Shown piece by piece: positions 7,992 to 19,227 of a DNA stretch of 20,243 bases. The stretch covers positions 1 through 20,243 of the forward strand of contig JANBPT010000877.1 in NCBI GenBank assembly GCA_027575765.1, given 5' to 3'. Below the pieces are notes generated by a model. It saw nothing but the letters and a program-made list of their open reading frames with translations. It was not told the origin of the DNA and did no database searches. Position numbers and translations under genes: made by a program. Source of the stretch: Tieghemiomyces parasiticus. Its lineage: Eukaryota > Kickxellomycota > Dimargaritomycetes > Dimargaritales > Dimargaritaceae. Positions within the stretch are counted from its first letter, which is position 1. The number at the start of each line of letters is the position of its first letter.

Positions 7992-8160
7992 GACAAAGGG
8001 AATGCGGAAAGAGATGGTGAGGAATCGGCGCCAGAGGCTGTGGTTGGAAAATGGCGGTGCTCGTAAAACGCAATAGGTCAGACTGGAGAATAGAATACAG
8101 AGCAGTTAATGCAACGAAGGAGTGAGGAATTGCGGGTTAGGTGGAGAAGTGTAGAAAGAA
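7992..8160 (-). promoter_or_regulatory. Pyrimidine-rich leader/core promoter region of the membrane-protein gene
   Basis: On the minus strand the 170 bases before ATG 7991 are C/T-rich (CTTCTTTCTACACTTCTCC and similar) and free of ATG. CT-rich stretches just upstream of transcription starts are common in ascomycete promoters. No clear TATA box was seen. The next upstream ATG on this strand lies near 8269. Confidence 0.35.
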
Positions 8161-8462
8161 GGCGTGGCTGGTCAGTTGCCTCAATTGCTTGGTTGTGATG
8201 ATGCCCTAATGTTGCTGGCCTATCGCTCACTCCACACTTGCCTTTATTCTCTTCCACTCCGGCAGCATAAGGTCGTGGGATGGTTGGGGATAAGGAGAAG
8301 GGTGGAATGGGAGAGATGGGGTATCACAGGGCCTTCATTTTGAGTTACCTTCACTCTTCACTCTTTGGCTGAATAGCTGGAATGAAGCTAACGGAAAGCA
8401 GCGTCAACCGGTAGATGACAGGTACTCAACCGTGTCACCACCGGCCGTCAAGGTCTTCCGTT

Positions 8463-8475
8463 GGGGGGGGGGGGG
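8463..8475. repeat. G13 homopolymer
   Basis: Thirteen consecutive G on the plus strand, the longest single-base run in the window. It lies 470 bases upstream of the membrane-protein gene start, on the opposite strand. Confidence 0.95.
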
Positions 8476-11326
8476 TAGGTGGCAAGTTGAGAGACCAGGA
8501 GAGGGGCAAAAGAGCGGTGCGGAACATGAACTACCACCACCTCCTGCCCACCATTTCTTCCTTCGCTAAGCAAGTCACGGATTTATGCCTCAGCTTAAAT
8601 CCAATAGCCTGCCCTTGGCGTCATAGCTTCGGTCGCCATAATCCATCCGGTCGGACATCGCAGTCCTAGCCTGGCCTTCCCTAATACACTCCCCGCCCGG
8701 TGACACGGCTGGGGGGAAAGGGGATTACCTATGGCAGTTGGGTACGCCTGAGCGGATGGGTTGCGCAACGGACCGAATAGATATGCCACCGTTGGCGGAG
8801 CGTAAATAGGGGACGACAGTTGGCCGTCCAGGTTCACCAAAACCACCTCTCACGGCAAGTAGGATCTGATGAGACAGACGGCCGGTCATGGCGAACCGGT
8901 TAGGCCGGCAAAGATACGAGTGAAAGAACCCCACGTATACGCGGTTCGAAATTAACTTCCCCGTAGGTACTAGACTCATCCTCCGGCACATCAGGATCAC
9001 CCCTTCCACCGAGCCCTATGGTGGACGAGGGAGGTGACTACCAGCTCTCTAGCCCCATAGCCGGATTGTGCCCATTAGGATGACGGAGAGGTGGGGGGGA
9101 GTATCAGGCGATCGGGTGTTCTAGGAAACTGGCAGGTCCCTAGAACGGATCACCTTGTTGGCTGACAATGAACCGCTACCAAATGTAGATGGGTCTGCAC
9201 TAGTGTATCCCCTTCACCCTAGTCGCTGCAGTCGTGTGCGCAACCCCAGGTTCATCGCCGCCCCTACCCCTAGTATTACCAACTCAGTTAAGGCGCCCCC
9301 TGAGCGATCGCAGTGAATTATCGAAGCTCAACCGCGGGCATCCCATCTGTCGGCGGTTATCAACTATAGTAATGTCTGTACTGTATTGCCAGCTAGGTGA
9401 TTTTGACGGCCATCATAAATTTTTCTTCACACGGCCTCTCCGCGCACGGCCATCAGCGACTTGAAGTCCTCTGGCACAATTTTATTTTTCTTAAGTCATC
9501 GGAGGAAGGGATGGTAGTTTGTGGCTCATCTGCCACTAAATGGAGTCGATGGATGCACATGTATCGGCCATCTGATGGCCAGGGGCGGGAAGGGTGAGGG
9601 TGATGGGCCGGAGTAGATCTGGTGAGCGACACCCGCAGCCGCATTGTATAGGCCGGCGCCGGTGAGTTTAGTGACGTATCCGTTACGGTTGCTCAGCCTG
9701 GCGCTGGTATCCCCGCAGGTGCGACAACGATTGCACCTGGTGGGAAGCGTAGATTGGTACGATCGATCAGAGAAAGGCGAGGGACGCCTGGCCAACCAAA
9801 ACCCAGAGGGTGCTTCTTCAGGGTAGACGTGACGGGGAGGTGTGCGGAACTGATCAATTTCCCCTTTTGTGGCTAAGGCCGTCTATTAATCTCATTGGAG
9901 GAAGGGGGTGGAAGGTAGCCACTGTCATTGGGACAGCGTCGTGCGGACCATCGGCGGAGCAGGATAGGGGCAAACGGGCTATTGGAATGCCAGCTTCCGA
10001 GTTGGCTTTGCGAGCATTGAAGGGCGGTGGGTGAGCCAATAAGCTTTGTGCGGAGTATGAGGCCGAGAATGCGGGGTTACCATGGTGCCCCCGGCTCCAC
10101 ATGCAAGGCCCGACCTGCCAGGGTGCCTAGGGTGGATGGTAATCAGGATCACGGGCCTACTCAGGCATAACTGGTACGACGGTTTTCACATGCCGCGCCA
10201 GTCGTCACCTTGCACCAACCTCATGAATACAGAGGTCAAAGTAGAGTGAGGGGTGTAGCCGTTAGAGATGTAAAGGGAGGGGGGAGTGCAGCTATTTCAC
10301 AGAGAACGTGGAAGGATCACGGTCTAGATCTAAAAGGTAAGTCGTGGCAGGGTTGCCGGTCGCTGACTATGTGCTGGCTATGTCGGTTGGGATTTTACCG
10401 TAAGGGCCTAAATCGCCCTCCCATCTGACGGGAGCCGGTGCGAACTGGAAGTATAGTGGCGAATGGGTGTACCGTGTTGTCAGAGTGTGGCGGACGTACC
10501 GTCTAAACCATGCGGACGTGGTACGTGGTACTGGTACAAGCAATGTGATCATGATCGAAGGTACCAACGGTGTAGGACGGGGGAACACATGGTCAATGAC
10601 ACCCGCTCACTGACGAAAGACGACTCTCCACCCTGTAGTCATACCAAAAAGTATGCGTGAAGACCGCTAGATTAATGGTGTCGCAAACACGTCGGCGAAC
10701 CAATCAGGAAGTGATGGTCGTCGCGCTGAAGACATCAAGGATTGGGATATCCCCGGGTGGTCGTTACGAATACACTATAGCGGTCGGCGCGATAATGGGG
10801 TCATGATGGACTAAACCAGGGTCGGCTGACAAGAAAGATAAACGGGGAGGGTTTGAAAAATGTAGGGTACGGATATGATTCGAAGGAGCTGAGAGCGGGT
10901 GTATCCTAACCTCGAGATCGGTGTCCGCCCTAAAATGTCCGGGATGGTAGGGATCTAGAGGTGGCGCTCACCTCGTCGATATAATTGCTTCCTTCCTTGA
11001 CCCCCTCCGCTCTCCCTTCCCCGGAGGCATTCAACCCTCCCCCCACTCCCGTCACCCACGCTCCGACCGGGATTCCGTCACCGGGACCTGTCGGCAAATG
11101 ATTTACCGTGTCATGATTATTTTACCAAAGTGATTCCTGACAGCTCTGAGGGAAACGCCAGAGTCGGTAGCGCGGGAGACTTCATATGACGGGAATGAAA
11201 TGAATTTTGGTAAATCAAAATGAAGGGTGGGAAGGTATGAGATACATCAGTTACTATACAGGATTCTCCCCGCTTCGTGGGCGTCATTAAGTGTTTATCC
11301 GCACAGCGCCGATTTTCGCTTTAGGA

Positions 11327-11335
11327 CCCCCCCCC
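11327..11335. repeat. C9 homopolymer
   Basis: Nine consecutive C followed by GCCGAGGG, inside the gene-free region. Confidence 0.9.
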
Positions 11336-11865
11336 GCCGAGGGAGTCAAAGAGGACCGGGCCCTGACGTCAAAAGTGTATGGATATAGTATTCATTGGTA
11401 ACCGCGCATGCTGTGCCCAGCAATGGGCAGGGCGGCGCATCAGCACGTTCATTTACAGGCTAGACTTGGCTGGTCGAGTAGAGACTGTACATACGCCACC
11501 TAATTGTCACTCTAGTGCCTTATGATCGAAGTTATACAAGAACCGGGGTGGGGATAAGAGGTGAGAAGGGCGCAGTGCAAGTACGAGAAAATAATGCAAA
11601 GCCTTGGCACTACAGTAGGATGGTAGCAGAGGTGGCTATTAGGATTTTAAGCCTCCATTACGGCCCGACCAAACTACAAGTCGTGGTACATAGTGCGCGG
11701 CAAGAATTACCTCCACGAAGTTTATGCTGGAGCCCGGGAACTCAGATTCGGTTTGGTTATGCCGCAGAATGAGATATACTCGATGTTTTTGATTACCCTG
11801 GTGTAATAACAAAAAATCAAAAATTCTACGCTGGGCTTGGCACTAAGACCTTCGTGCTAATCGCA

Positions 11866-11876
11866 CCCCCCCCCCC
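11866..11876. repeat. C11 homopolymer leading into a polypyrimidine tract
   Basis: Eleven consecutive C open a C/T-rich stretch of about 70 bases (to about 11935) that includes T7 and T5 runs. Polypyrimidine tracts of this type occur in fungal promoters, but no coding frame follows on the plus strand. Confidence 0.9.
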
Positions 11877-14800
11877 TCCACTTCAGCGTTTTCACTATCT
11901 CTCTTTTTTTCTGCCCTCTCTTTAGTTTTTGCTGCCGTCCGTGGTCCATAGGCTGAACCTACTTGCCTGGGTGGAGCCTAAAGGTCGGGGTATCATGCTG
12001 TAATCCAACGAACCAGTGAAAATCCGTTGGTCAGTGTCTTCTGGTTAAATCCGTCCGTCTTATCCACTCACCTGTCAATCGGCCACGCGAGTGCACTGTG
12101 AGCATGGAACTAGGTGATGCTCCTGGAAATCGAATCCGTTAATAAACTGAGTATACGTGGCCGGTTGACGAGTTCCGTGTGTGGATCAGCGCTACCATTA
12201 GGTTATCAAGGTCCGACTGGGTCGCCCGCTTTGCATTTAGATTCCGTATCCTTTTAGGGCAAAGTGCCTCCGATGTTGGGGACGATTCTGGTAGAATGAG
12301 TTGTTCCTTGTATCCGCTCTACTGAGCTTCCGCCTCGACTATTTATATGGACCATTCATCAATTTGATGATAAGGTCCACACAGGACACCCCCGGATCGG
12401 TCATCGGTTAACACTAGGTCATTAACCGAAGGGCAGGGAGGCATAACGTAATATACTTGAATAAGTCTTTCCGGCGTGGCGGTCCCGACTAAGGCCCACG
12501 GGCGTTAGCTGCCAGGCGTGTGCTTCTTAGAACTCTCTACGTTCTGAATGACTTGTCCAAATTTACCAAGGAACGTTCACGGCACTTCCATTTCCCTGGC
12601 TCTAAAGGAGACATTTCACGGGTGAAAGATAGAAGGCTTTGACCTACCTAGTAGCCTCCTTTATGCACTGCTAAACCTGTTAGGCCAGTACGCTCCACAG
12701 CTGATTGATTAAGTCATTTGTAGGCCAGGGGTTGGAGGTGTCCAGGTAACTCATTTTGCAGAGCGTATGAATGACCGAGGCTGACAGCACAAGGCCCATT
12801 CGTTCATGTTGTACAACTTCCGTAACCGACAGGCATTCCATCTTCGCCGGTAGGGCGAATAGCCACCTTTGCAATAACGAAATCAAGTCCTTCCGTCCAG
12901 GGTAGTGCCGCTTGCAGGAGACTCATAATCAGACCGTACGAGCTAGGTATGTATAAATTAATGATTGGGAAAGGCCTGCCCACGACATAGCGTGAGAGAA
13001 CCTTCAGTCGCGCTCGGTGCACGGTGTGCGAAGCAGATGCACGACACCATTGGCCTTTGTAGTAGACGGGAGGGAGGAAGCAGCGCCTATCCGTCCTTTC
13101 TGATTAATTATGGACAAGTACCGCCACCAGTCATTTAACCATTTGGGCTTATCCTGTCATATAACTTACAGACTTCGGTAGTACGTGTGTCCGGGATAGG
13201 TAGTGTAGTATGCAGACCGAGATTCCTTAATTCTTGGCGATGGAGTGCAGGGAAGTAATAACGGATAAAGGGTTTTACTTTCGTCCGTGTATCGTTTGGT
13301 TGGATTGCCTTAACCAAAAATGAGCGAACACATTGGTGGCTTCGGTAGGTGTCCTCAACCTGTTTCCCATCGTAAGGTAAGCTGGCCTCACAATGGACGC
13401 TATGGAAGGGCACCGGTTACGTGCATTATCAGCAGCCTAGTATCGACAGCTGGCCGGGCGGGAGAGGGTCGCAAGGTAGCTATACACTGTTTGTGGTTTG
13501 AAAGGCAGAGTGGCGCGTTCGGAAGTCTGGCATCACTCTAACCGAATCGGGTCTGAGGGAGTCCGAAGTCTGCTACCCTGTCGTCTGGCAGCGAAAACCG
13601 CGAAAAATTTGGGTATATACAGTATAAAGGTTGGTAGTGGGGGAGGCGTGAAGGTGAAGACAACTTACTGGGGAGGGGGCTGCGATTTTACCACCATGGC
13701 AGGGAGAGAGCGTGGTCAATACGCAGGCGCTGGGATATCAGGGGGGTGGGTCGGTTGTAAAGCTCTCCCCATGCCAACATGGTAAACATATTTCTCCATA
13801 AACTTTGCGGGGTAAATGATGTAGCCTTCCTTTTTTTGCACTACGTGGATACTGTTTTCAGGGCAATGGCAATCATGACCCATTCGCTAGAGCTTGAACA
13901 TAATTTAGTATGGCTGGTAGTTAGACACAGAGACAGGGCTTTCGTTGATGAGAGTACTTTGACATACGTCGCAAACGCCTCCAGGGTATGACGGGGATGG
14001 CATCCATCTACGGATAAAGGGCGGAAATCCATCTTGTTTGGCGGCCCACAGGCCTTGCACCTGCCTACATAGGTCACCCCAGCATTCCCTTCAAACATCT
14101 GGGGTGAAGAAAGTGGAGGAGTGGAAGAGGTATGATTTAGTCAACTTTGCTCCAGACCCTCCCCTCTCTCGTATGTTTTCACGATTCCTAATCGTATACT
14201 ATAGTCTTATTATTTTCCCAAACATCCCAGCACTTCCCCTCTACTCGTGCAGTACACGCCTCGTACAAGCCGTTCGTTACCGACCCTCTCCCCACGCATC
14301 TCGCAGTACAGCCTTTTCATTTAGCCTAATTGGCCCGTGCGTCCTTCTCCTAGCCCACCCCGGTTACACTAACGGTCGTGTTTCTTCGCCGCCGTGCCAA
14401 CATATTGAAATGTATAAGTTGCTATAGCCCTTCAACTCCCGAGACGGAGTGGCGCCAGGCCTAGGGCTGACCCGCTAGTAGGACGGGTAGCACCGTCGGC
14501 ATTTCTTTTAAACACCATTTTGTTGGTCTCCATACGGCCTGACTTGACTTCTAGTATAAAGGAGAGGAGATGGACTAACTTGACCGCCGTCTCCACATTC
14601 GTGGCGTCGTACCGGTGCCTCCTTGTGGTCACGGCATGGTTGACCACATTTTTATCGTAAAGTATTATCCCTTTTCCGCACACACACACGGATCCTTATT
14701 TGTCGGTAAACCCTACACCCCACGTCGATACTGTGTTCAACCTTCCTACTCTACCATAGACGCGCTAATTCAGGGTTCGGATGTATCTTGTAGGGAGGGG

Positions 14801-16297
14801 CTGCGTAGTCGACCCCTGTATCACGCTATGGGCCGGGCATGCACTAAATATGAGAGGGGTGGCAGTTAGAAAGTCGGAGAGTATGCAAATAGGGGGTCCA
14901 CACTAGAAACGGGGGGGGCTACATTGTTGCCAAGGGACTAGTAGCATATCCCTACGCCCCCTGTTTCGTGGGAAGACGAGAGGGTGCCAAAGGTTGAAGG
15001 GCTGTGCGGATTCATTGATTTGCCCCAAACTAAATGAAACGAACGCGTGGCTGGAACGCGGGCGGCAGGGTTACCCACGCCTCGTTCCCATCTCATCGGG
15101 TCGAGGGAACGAGGTACGCTTACTCTTGAGAAATTTACAGCGGTCCAGTCGTATGACTTTATGCTGAATTAGCCCAAAGTATACTATACAAAATATTTTA
15201 TAAATCTACCTTTAAAACGGATGCTTGCGGCGCTTGAACCATGGGTGTCCTCGGGGGAACTACGGCACAAATTAGATATAGTATACTCCTATCCCCAACT
15301 CACGTTAAGGAGGTATATAAAATATAGGCCGGTAGGATCAACCGTGAACCGACAAGACTACCGATGTACGGACCACAGATAGGCGCCTAATACAGCCAAC
15401 AGTAGATCAGGGGCTGGGGGAGGTACGTAGAGCATTTCAGCGATGAGGCTTGGCCAAGGTAGAATAGTAAGTGAAGTGCGGCAGCGTCGGCGGAAAACTT
15501 TACAGGATGAGCAACTCCAAGGGCGTTGATGCTGCGGTCAAGAGCCTGACTATTCTCCGCGCCACCTGTATACAATAAAACTTAGCCGCAATATAGGCCA
15601 ATCACAGGGCGGTGCCAATGACTGCTGTGGGCGGGCGCAAGGGCCTGATCCGCCAGGATCACACGGTATAGAACCCCACGTCGTAAGGCGACCGCTGCGA
15701 TGCCAGCCTGGATATAACACCTGGTAGTACACGCTCGCTCTTTCACTCTCCATCCGACCATGTGTCTGTTTGGGTAGATGGGCGAAGGTAAGTGTTGCAC
15801 AATGAGTAAAATGAGAGGGGGGTGAAGTTTCCAGAGGGTAGGTGCAACCTCCGGCTACCTAAAAGCCAGTTAGGTCTTTCGCATTCATCAGGGTCGGCTA
15901 GTTTTCGTCGTAAAGAAATAGCAACGATATCCGTTATCGATAGATACCATCCACAAGCTTGTGTCGCGCGCCCCCAACGAGTGGTAGATAATGGGTTCAT
16001 CCAGGCACCGTGGAGGGAGGCATGTATGTTGGGGAGAGAAGAGCACGTCTCGATTGGGCCTTCTCGGCTGGTCCTACGTGGCCCGTACTACCCACTGATG
16101 GTCTACATGCCATGGTCTGGTCGGGGTTCCGCAACGGTGAGAAGGACAGCTGCAGATGTACCGGCTGACGAGGTGAGGCTACCACTGGAAGCGATCGGCT
16201 GAAGCTTCAAACCGAAGGCTAATCTGGATGGGGGAGGTACCGTGATATACGGCTACAGAGAGAAGAAATGAGATGAGATCGGGTATTCCTCTCCGTT

Positions 16298-16315
16298 GGT
16301 GGCAACGTTGCCACC
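16298..16315. repeat. 18-bp perfect palindrome
   Basis: GGTGGCAACGTTGCCACC is fully self-complementary and is followed by GTTTTT. The 12-mer TCCGTTGGTGGC overlaps its left half (16292-16303) and recurs at 16362-16373. The palindrome could be a binding site for a dimeric protein or a cruciform-prone site. No gene lies nearby to give it meaning. Confidence 0.85.
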
Positions 16316-19217
16316 GTTTTTATCGTGGCCAATCGGTGTCACTGCAGTCTCACCCAAGTGGTCCGTTGGTGGCCGGGAGGGGGAGAACGGGGCTGAGCAG
16401 TCAACGCCAGAGGGATCCTGCCAGTATCCCGGTGTCGAGCCACCGTCACGGTGCGCGTTTGGGAAGGACAATCCGTGAATGTGTAGCAGCATATGCTATC
16501 ATTTCGAACCGTGCGCCAGTCTATCGCTTTGGGTATCTTTCATTCCTCCTCGCGACAGAGCACGGCTCTACCACAGGGTGCTGGCACGGTAAACTGCATG
16601 TGGACTCCCACTCTAGCCCATCATCAGTTTTGCACCGACGGGACTAGCGCGACTTTAGTATTTGGTATGCTTAATTTTAGCCGAGCAGTCGAACAGGAGG
16701 TCAAAGCTAGTCAGCACGAACCGGTGTCGACGCTCCTTACAGGATGATCTAGCCAACTCCACAACGGTAAATGGGCTACATGTTGAGGATATTGACGGCT
16801 ACAAGTCCAGGGTTCTGCCAGATTCGTTACCTTCTATACTGGACCCCACCGATGTTGTGTAAAAGCGCAACCAGCTGGATCCAGACCGGAACCCATGTTC
16901 TACGCCGCAGTGTCACCGGCATGGATTATACTCGGCAACGCCCTCATTATGCCGACCATGTGGCCGGCTCATTGATGTATCGACTCTTTTGCGTGTTGCG
17001 GACGCGGTTCCCAACATCCCACACTAGGCTATAATGATTTATAGTTACCAACGCAGCACCGTTGACGCACACTGTTGCCCTTGACTAAGCGTGGGTAGCG
17101 TAGGCCAATGTTACTCTCATGGTCCATGGCCTCATTGTGGAGCTTTACAGCGGTTCGCGGCGATCGTTCCATCTCGGGTAGCGGATTATTTTGGGCAATC
17201 ACTCGTCCGTGAAAAATGAAGACCACCGCGTGGCGGAGTAACTAGTGTTTCGCCGGGCAATCGTACTAGTTGTCGCATATTGCAGCTCTATCTTCACCCG
17301 GCACCTTTCACACTCAACCTTCACCATTACCCTCCCACTTCCTCCTTAAATGGTGGACTGATTAAATGGCCTGCTGCTGGTCCGCATTTGGAGGACGGCA
17401 GGAGGCGCACGCCGGCACGCGTTTAGCGCAGGGAGCCGAAATTCGGTACCTACAGCCGATTGCCTACTTAATCAATTATCACGTCTTGCGGTGGTCGTCA
17501 CACCCGAGACCTTATCGGAGCTGTCAAGGGAGTACCTCGGGCTGTAGGGAAATGTCCCGTTTTGCTTACCTCTGACAATTGAAAAATGCCATCATGACGC
17601 GGGCAGTGTGGATTACAAGTGACCGACTGCCGGCCAACATCCAACAGCTACCAATGGGCCCGCTTCCTTGTTTGTCAGAGGTCAATATGCTAAGTGGTGG
17701 GAATGATGGACATAATTGGGGGCCACGCGGTGAGATACCAAAGCAAGTGGGGGCGAGTAACTAAATAGGAAGGGCATACCAATGGTTCTTTACAGCCACG
17801 CGGGGTCGGGTGGTTGACACTATGATTTTCCGCCATTTACCCCATACTTGCCCTGCAGCATTGGCCTGGTTGGTCCAACTAGCTTAAGCATGGTCATGTC
17901 TCCTATAAAACTATACACTTGTACGAGTGGCCTACAAAAGCTGTCCAGCTCCTATGAATGATGGTAGGAAAGCGCATGGGGGGTCACATATCATTCGCTA
18001 GTGGGGGAGAGATGGTGTGCAAGTCGATCGACACGCCGTAGGTCCACGTATGGTTTGATTCCAAAAGGCTCCGGCAGGAGGGGCCTACCTGAGTGGAAAA
18101 TATCAGCTAGACTTCGATTAGCAGACCTCCCCGGGGATGGCAGGGGCATTAGGCCGCTTGTAAGAAACGTATGTATAGCATGGCCTCCAAGTCTACCGTG
18201 TAGGTTGTTTCGTTGAATGGGGAGAGGGTGGCGGAGACAGGCCAACGCGGAAAGTAGGGCGGTTGGTACCTGACCAGCGCAACCAGGGTCTGCCAGATAA
18301 ACGCCGGCCGGTCCGGCCCTAACGTACCGGGCGAAGGCTAGAGTTGGTGTAGGCCGCACGCCCCATCCGCTTGCCGACGGGCTGGCCGCATTAAAGCCTT
18401 TCCCACCATGAACAATGTTCACGCTGACCGTCAAAGCAGACCAGCTATCGCCAGGAATACCTAACCTTCCCGTCCGTAGGTAGTGGGTGAGGACGACAGC
18501 TCCCATCTCAGTCGCTGACGTCCACCGATGTCCTATCACGGCCAGATTGCCTTATCCACACACCACCCAGGGCGGAAAGGGGGGAGAGGTGGAGCTTACC
18601 CACGACGTCCCGTAACCAGGTCCCCTTTCTCGTGATACGGCAACCCCCCTCCGGGCACATGTCTAATTTTGATGAACCCACCCGCTCGATTCATCCCCCC
18701 CACTTAAGCCACACATCTGTATTTGGTAATGCTTCGCCCGCGATGTTCCCCTCCCTTTTCACCCATACACTCGCCCCCCTGGTCCCTATCCTTTTCCGAC
18801 TCGCTCTTCCAGTCCCGCGTTACCATGTGTGCTGGATCAGTGTAAGCGGGCCAATGGCCCGGCGTCGATCGCCGCCGCTGATATCCCACCCCGTGCCGAT
18901 TCAGTTGGTCGCCTCCTTGGTCAATACTAAGGCCTTCTAGCTACCCTGCTCCCACAAACGAGCTGATGGCAGGTATGTTTTGAGGTGGTCGTCCGTAGCC
19001 TATGTGACTGGGCGGCGTAGACTGGGATCGTAATTCGGGTACGGTCTATAAGGGTGGCAGGAGACCAGTGCGGATAGGGAAGGCTACTTCGCCCGCGATT
19101 GACTTCATTCGACCATTGCTAAATGGGTTGGAAGTCGATACGCACATGCCCTACTCCAGGTCTGAGGAGTCATGGAGGGACGGGTGGTTGCGGCTCTGGC
19201 TTGCCGTTGCCCAGCCT

Positions 19218-19227
19218 CCCCCCCCCC
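19218..19227. repeat. C10 homopolymer
   Basis: Ten consecutive C within a C/T-rich stretch (about 19210-19260). Several frames cross it, but none is convincing as a gene. Confidence 0.9.

Noticed and set aside
8941..8960. B-box-like GGTTCGAA motif
   Set aside because: No A box at tRNA spacing and no acceptor or T-stem pairing around it. The minus-strand GGTTCGAA near 16503 fails for the same reason.
9565..9578. 14-base match to the 5S gene (CGGCCATCTGATGG, also at 3903-3916)
   Set aside because: The match stops on both sides with no other 5S landmarks nearby. About one 14-mer match is expected by chance in a window this size.
9644..9665. GC palindrome CCGGCGCCGG
   Set aside because: Short, and expected by chance in GC-rich sequence; no associated structure.
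14038..14427. Plus-strand frame of 129 codons with a hydrophobic stretch
   Set aside because: The hydrophobic part comes from the pyrimidine-rich DNA (TTC, CTC, CTT codons). No domain or splice context supports a gene.
15178..15287. 11-base inverted pair AGTATACTATA / TATAGTATACT in an AT-rich patch
   Set aside because: A second pair nearby (ATATTTTATA/TATAAAATAT) is not nested with it, so they do not form one stem. Low-complexity AT sequence explains both.
17991..18539. Minus-strand open frame of 182 codons
   Set aside because: It starts at GTG with the first ATG at codon 12, shows no third-position composition bias and no recognisable domain. One frame of this length by chance in 12 kb of six-frame sequence is not surprising.
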